This document shows positions 23,665-25,870 of a DNA stretch of 25,870 bases, one piece after another. Location: NCBI GenBank assembly GCA_023431205.1, contig JAEYXQ010000019.1, forward strand, positions 1 to 25,870, read 5' to 3'. The notes beneath the pieces are model-generated. The model ran no database searches, was not told where the DNA came from, and was given only the letters and a program-made list of their open reading frames with translations. How positions within the stretch are numbered: the stretch's first letter is position 1; every line of letters starts with the position of its first letter. This stretch comes from Pseudomonadota bacterium. Lineage in GTDB: Bacteria > Pseudomonadota > Alphaproteobacteria > Rhizobiales > Devosiaceae. Made by a program: the position numbers and the translations under genes.

Positions 23665-24771
23665 CTACCGCATCTCCTCGAGAAACGTCGAGACCGCAGT
23701 TGGATCGACATTTTTCTCGATGAAGGCCTGGCCAATGCCGCGGGTCAGGATGAAGGTGAGAGCGCCGCGCGAGACCTTCTTGTCCTGCGCAATGGCTGCC
23801 ATGAGGTCGGCGGTGGAGCCAAGCGTGCCGGGTATGTCCTGCAATGTGGTGGGCAGGCCGGCATTGTGCAAGTGGTTCTTAACCCTCGACATATCCTGAC
23901 CGGGCGCAAGGCCGAGCCGGGCGGAGAATCCGTGGGCGAGCACCATGCCGATGGCGACGCCTTCGCCATGCAGCAACCGGTCGGAATAGCCGGTATCCTT
24001 CTCAAGCGCGTGGCCGAAAGTGTGGCCGAGGTTGAGCAGGGCGCGGACGCCGAGCTCCTTTTCGTCCTCGATGACGACGCGCGCCTTGTGGCGGCAGCAA
24101 CGGGCAATGGCTTCGCCGCGAGCCGGCCCGCCGGAAAAGATCTCCGCCAGGTGTTCTTCGAGCCAGAAAAAGAAGTCGGGGTCGTCGATCAGCCCGTACT
24201 TAACCACTTCGGCATAGCCGGCGGCGAACTGGCGCTTCGGCAGGGTGTCCAGTGTCGACAGGTCGGCCAGCACCAGCCGTGGCTGGTGGAAGGCGCCGAT
24301 CAGGTTCTTGCCGTGAGGCGAGTTGATGCCGGTCTTGCCGCCGACCGAGGAATCGACCTGCGCCAGGAGCGTTGTCGGCATCTGCACGAAGTCCATGCCG
24401 CGCCGGGCGATCGCGGCGGCAAAGCCGGCAAGGTCGCCGATGACCCCGCCGCCAAGGGCGATGACGAGGTCGCCGCGCTCGAGCCGGGCCGCGAGGATGC
24501 CGTCGACGGCGCGGCCCAGCAGGTCCCAGGATTTGGTGGCCTCGCCCGGGGGCAGCACGATCTCGCTGTGGCCGAGCCCGGCCGCGTCAAGGGAGGCGAT
24601 CAGGCGCGGCAGGTGCAGTTCGGCCACGGCAGCGTCGGTGACGATACCGAAGCGGCGTCCGGGAAAGCGTTCAGCGAGAATGGCGCCCGCCTTGTCGATC
24701 AGCCGACCACCGATCAGGATATCATAGGCACGTTCGCCAAGGGCGACGTGGACGGCATGGGCGACAGGCAC
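23665..24771 (-). CDS. aroB: 3-dehydroquinate synthase
   Basis: A 368-residue AroB, second step of the shikimate pathway: DAHP to 3-dehydroquinate, NAD+ and metal dependent. The NAD-binding GGGVIGDLAGFAAA, then MPTTLLAQVDSSVGGKTGIN, and the metal-ligand region LNLGHTFGHALE are all present. Length is normal. The start is GTG 24771 (MPVAHAVHVALGERAYDI), 3 bp after the aroK stop; the two genes form an aroK-aroB operon. Confidence 0.98.
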   Translation of the reverse strand: MPVAHAVHVALGERAYDILIGGRLIDKAGAILAERFPGRRFGIVTDAAVAELHLPRLIASLDAAGLGHSEIVLPPGEATKSWDLLGRAVDGILAARLERGDLVIALGGGVIGDLAGFAAAIARRGMDFVQMPTTLLAQVDSSVGGKTGINSPHGKNLIGAFHQPRLVLADLSTLDTLPKRQFAAGYAEVVKYGLIDDPDFFFWLEEHLAEIFSGGPARGEAIARCCRHKARVVIEDEKELGVRALLNLGHTFGHALEKDTGYSDRLLHGEGVAIGMVLAHGFSARLGLAPGQDMSRVKNHLHNAGLPTTLQDIPGTLGSTADLMAAIAQDKKVSRGALTFILTRGIGQAFIEKNVDPTAVSTFLEEMR

Positions 24772-24774
24772 GCT

Positions 24775-25359
24775 CTATTTCTCCTGCTTGAGGTAGCGCA
24801 GCGTTGCCGCGATCACATCGGCGGCAACGGCATCCTGCGGCACGTCGTGGCTGAGCACGGTGACATCCGCCTCGGCATAGATAGGGTAGCGCTCGGCGAT
24901 CAGCTTTTCGAGCGTCGCCCGTGGGTTCGGGGTCTTCAGCAATGGCCGGTTGGCGCGCCGCGAGACCCGTTCGAACAGGATGCCGGCATCGGCCTTGAGC
25001 CAGACCGACACTGCCTCGCCTTTGACCAGTGAGCGGGTTTCTGCATTGACGAAAGCCCCGCCTCCGGTGGCGAGGACCAGGTCGCCATCCTTGAGCAGGC
25101 GCGCGATGACCCGGGTCTCGCCGGCGCGGAACTCGGGTTCGCCACGCTGCTCGAAGATCTCGGGGATCGTCATCTGCGCGGCCTTCTCGATCTCCTCGTC
25201 GCTGTCGCGGAAGGTCCGTTCGAGACGGTTCGCCACCCGGCGGCCGACAGTGGTCTTGCCAGCGCCCATCATCCCCACCAGCACCAGCGGCCTGCCGGCG
25301 AGCAGCCGGACCAGTTCCTGGGCACGGTTCTGCCGTGCTGCCGCCTCCACTCGCGTCAC
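24775..25359 (-). CDS. aroK: Shikimate kinase
   Basis: A 194-residue shikimate kinase, which phosphorylates shikimate at the 3-hydroxyl with ATP. The P-loop is G29MMGAGKT36. Asp52/Asp54 in FRDSDEEIE form the shikimate-binding site, the substrate-binding glycines are in LATGGGAFV, and the lid region includes RANRPLL. GTG 25359 is supported by AGGAG 7 nt upstream. It is the first gene of the aroK-aroB pair, divergent from the xerD unit as in related genomes. Confidence 0.97.
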   Translation of the reverse strand: MTRVEAAARQNRAQELVRLLAGRPLVLVGMMGAGKTTVGRRVANRLERTFRDSDEEIEKAAQMTIPEIFEQRGEPEFRAGETRVIARLLKDGDLVLATGGGAFVNAETRSLVKGEAVSVWLKADAGILFERVSRRANRPLLKTPNPRATLEKLIAERYPIYAEADVTVLSHDVPQDAVAADVIAATLRYLKQEK

Positions 25360-25499
25360 CTGTGGCTCCTGGGGTTGATGCAGGTTATCAATCTGTACGG
25401 GCCTGGGCTGTCAAGGATTTCCGTTGCTGGAACCAAGGCCTACACAAATGAAACCATTTGCCGTCAAACTGGACCGCGAAGACACATGATCGGACCCGA

Positions 25500-25730
25500 A
25501 TGCCGACCCTGATCCGCCTTGTCATCCTGTTGCTGTTCCTCGCCGCTCTCGCGTTTGCAGGCATGTTTGCGCTCGTCGCCTTCGTCGACCCGACGCAGAA
25601 GGAAGTGACGGTCCGGATTCCCACCCGCGACCTGCTCGGGGGTGGCGAGCCGGCATTGCCGGGCGTGCAGTCGCAGTTGCCGGCGCCCTCGCAGCAATCA
25701 TCCGAGCCAGCCGAACAGCCGGCGCAATGA
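25500..25730 (+). CDS. Small single-span membrane protein, function unknown
   Basis: A 76-residue protein with one N-terminal membrane helix (about residues 3-28: TLIRLVILLLFLAALAFAGMFALVAFV) followed by a short, mostly Pro/Gln/Ser rich tail (VTVRIPTRDLLGG, then QSQLPAPSQQSSEPAEQPAQ). ATG 25500 is chosen over the TTG at 25458 since the membrane helix then starts at once; no clear ribosome site is seen. The stop overlaps the xerD ATG as ATGA, so it is translated ahead of xerD. Homologues at this position between aroK and xerD are common in the order. I do not recognise a function. Confidence 0.75.
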   Translation: MPTLIRLVILLLFLAALAFAGMFALVAFVDPTQKEVTVRIPTRDLLGGGEPALPGVQSQLPAPSQQSSEPAEQPAQ

Positions 25731-25870
25731 GCGGCGGACATCTCATCGGGGCCTTCCTCGAGATGATGAGTGCCGAGCGCGGCGCGGCGGCCAACACCAT
25801 CGAAGCCTACCGGCGGGACCTCGCGGACTATGCCGGCTTCGTCACCGGCCGGGGCGAGACCCTCGAGACC
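25727..25870 (+). CDS. xerD: Tyrosine recombinase XerD (N-terminal part)
   Basis: The first 48 codons of a site-specific tyrosine recombinase, cut by the window end. MSGGHLIGAFLEMMSAERGAAANTIEAYRRDLADYAGFV matches the N-terminal SAM-like core-binding domain of XerD, with the typical ERGxxxNTxxAYRRDL motif. XerD works with XerC at dif to resolve chromosome dimers. The catalytic Arg, His and Tyr residues lie beyond the window. The assignment to XerD rather than XerC rests on the aroK-divergent context. Confidence 0.88.
   Translation, partial: MSGGHLIGAFLEMMSAERGAAANTIEAYRRDLADYAGFVTGRGETLET

Noticed and set aside
23866..25032. 388-codon plus-strand open frame
   Set aside because: It is antisense to aroB and aroK.

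Overview
The window is GC-rich chromosomal DNA from an alphaproteobacterium, most likely of the order Hyphomicrobiales (Rhizobiales). The evidence is the gene content and order: xerD / aroK-aroB / bolA / J-domain protein-cobS-cobT / rpmB / parvulin / secA / argJ-GNAT-mutT is an arrangement typical of that order. A Devosia-like organism is a reasonable guess, but that is inference and not shown by the sequence. Almost all of the DNA is coding, with ATGA stop/start overlaps and tail-to-tail gene ends only a few bases apart. No phage, insertion sequence, CRISPR array or toxin-antitoxin module was found.

Layout. 1-558 has no credible gene but is full of nested GC-rich palindromes. 559-2394 (minus strand) is a small accessory cassette: a DJ-1/PfpI protein, an HxlR regulator and an AAC(3)-type acetyltransferase. 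2550-4187 holds a D,D-carboxypeptidase and a convergent CAP-domain lipoprotein, followed by tRNA-Arg(CCU). 4489-6773 is a two-gene operon: a secreted staphylococcal-nuclease-like protein with altered active-site residues, then an M48 metalloprotease lipoprotein. 6775-9369 (minus) is argJ-GNAT-mutT with an orphan Flp pilin at its end. 9489-10414 is a small membrane protein divergent from a TetR regulator, with two matching operator half-patterns between them. 10470-13166 (minus) is secA, divergent from a secreted parvulin isomerase. 14482-17113 (minus) holds a coiled-coil inner-membrane protein, a YafK-like L,D-transpeptidase lipoprotein and a DUF3108 protein. rpmB with a clear terminator and a queuosine-precursor transporter follow. 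18519-22559 (minus) is cobS-cobT plus a secreted phytase-like/esterase-like protein overlapping cobT. A J-domain protein and a divergent bolA come next, then aroK-aroB (minus), and finally a small membrane protein coupled to the start of xerD, which runs off the window.

Functional themes. Cell-envelope work dominates: peptidoglycan trimming (D,D-carboxypeptidase), cross-linking or lipoprotein attachment (L,D-transpeptidase), protein export and folding (SecA, parvulin) and proteolysis (M48). Housekeeping metabolism is represented by the shikimate pathway (aroK, aroB), arginine biosynthesis (argJ) and aerobic cobalamin synthesis (cobS, cobT; cobN is not in the window).

I did not find a clearly new multi-gene system. 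The best leads are the nuclease-like protein that lacks two canonical catalytic residues, the tandem TetR operator, the family of paired palindromes (one splits cobS from cobT and one overlaps a gene end), the orphan pilin in the argJ operon and the cysteine-dependent-looking HxlR cassette.
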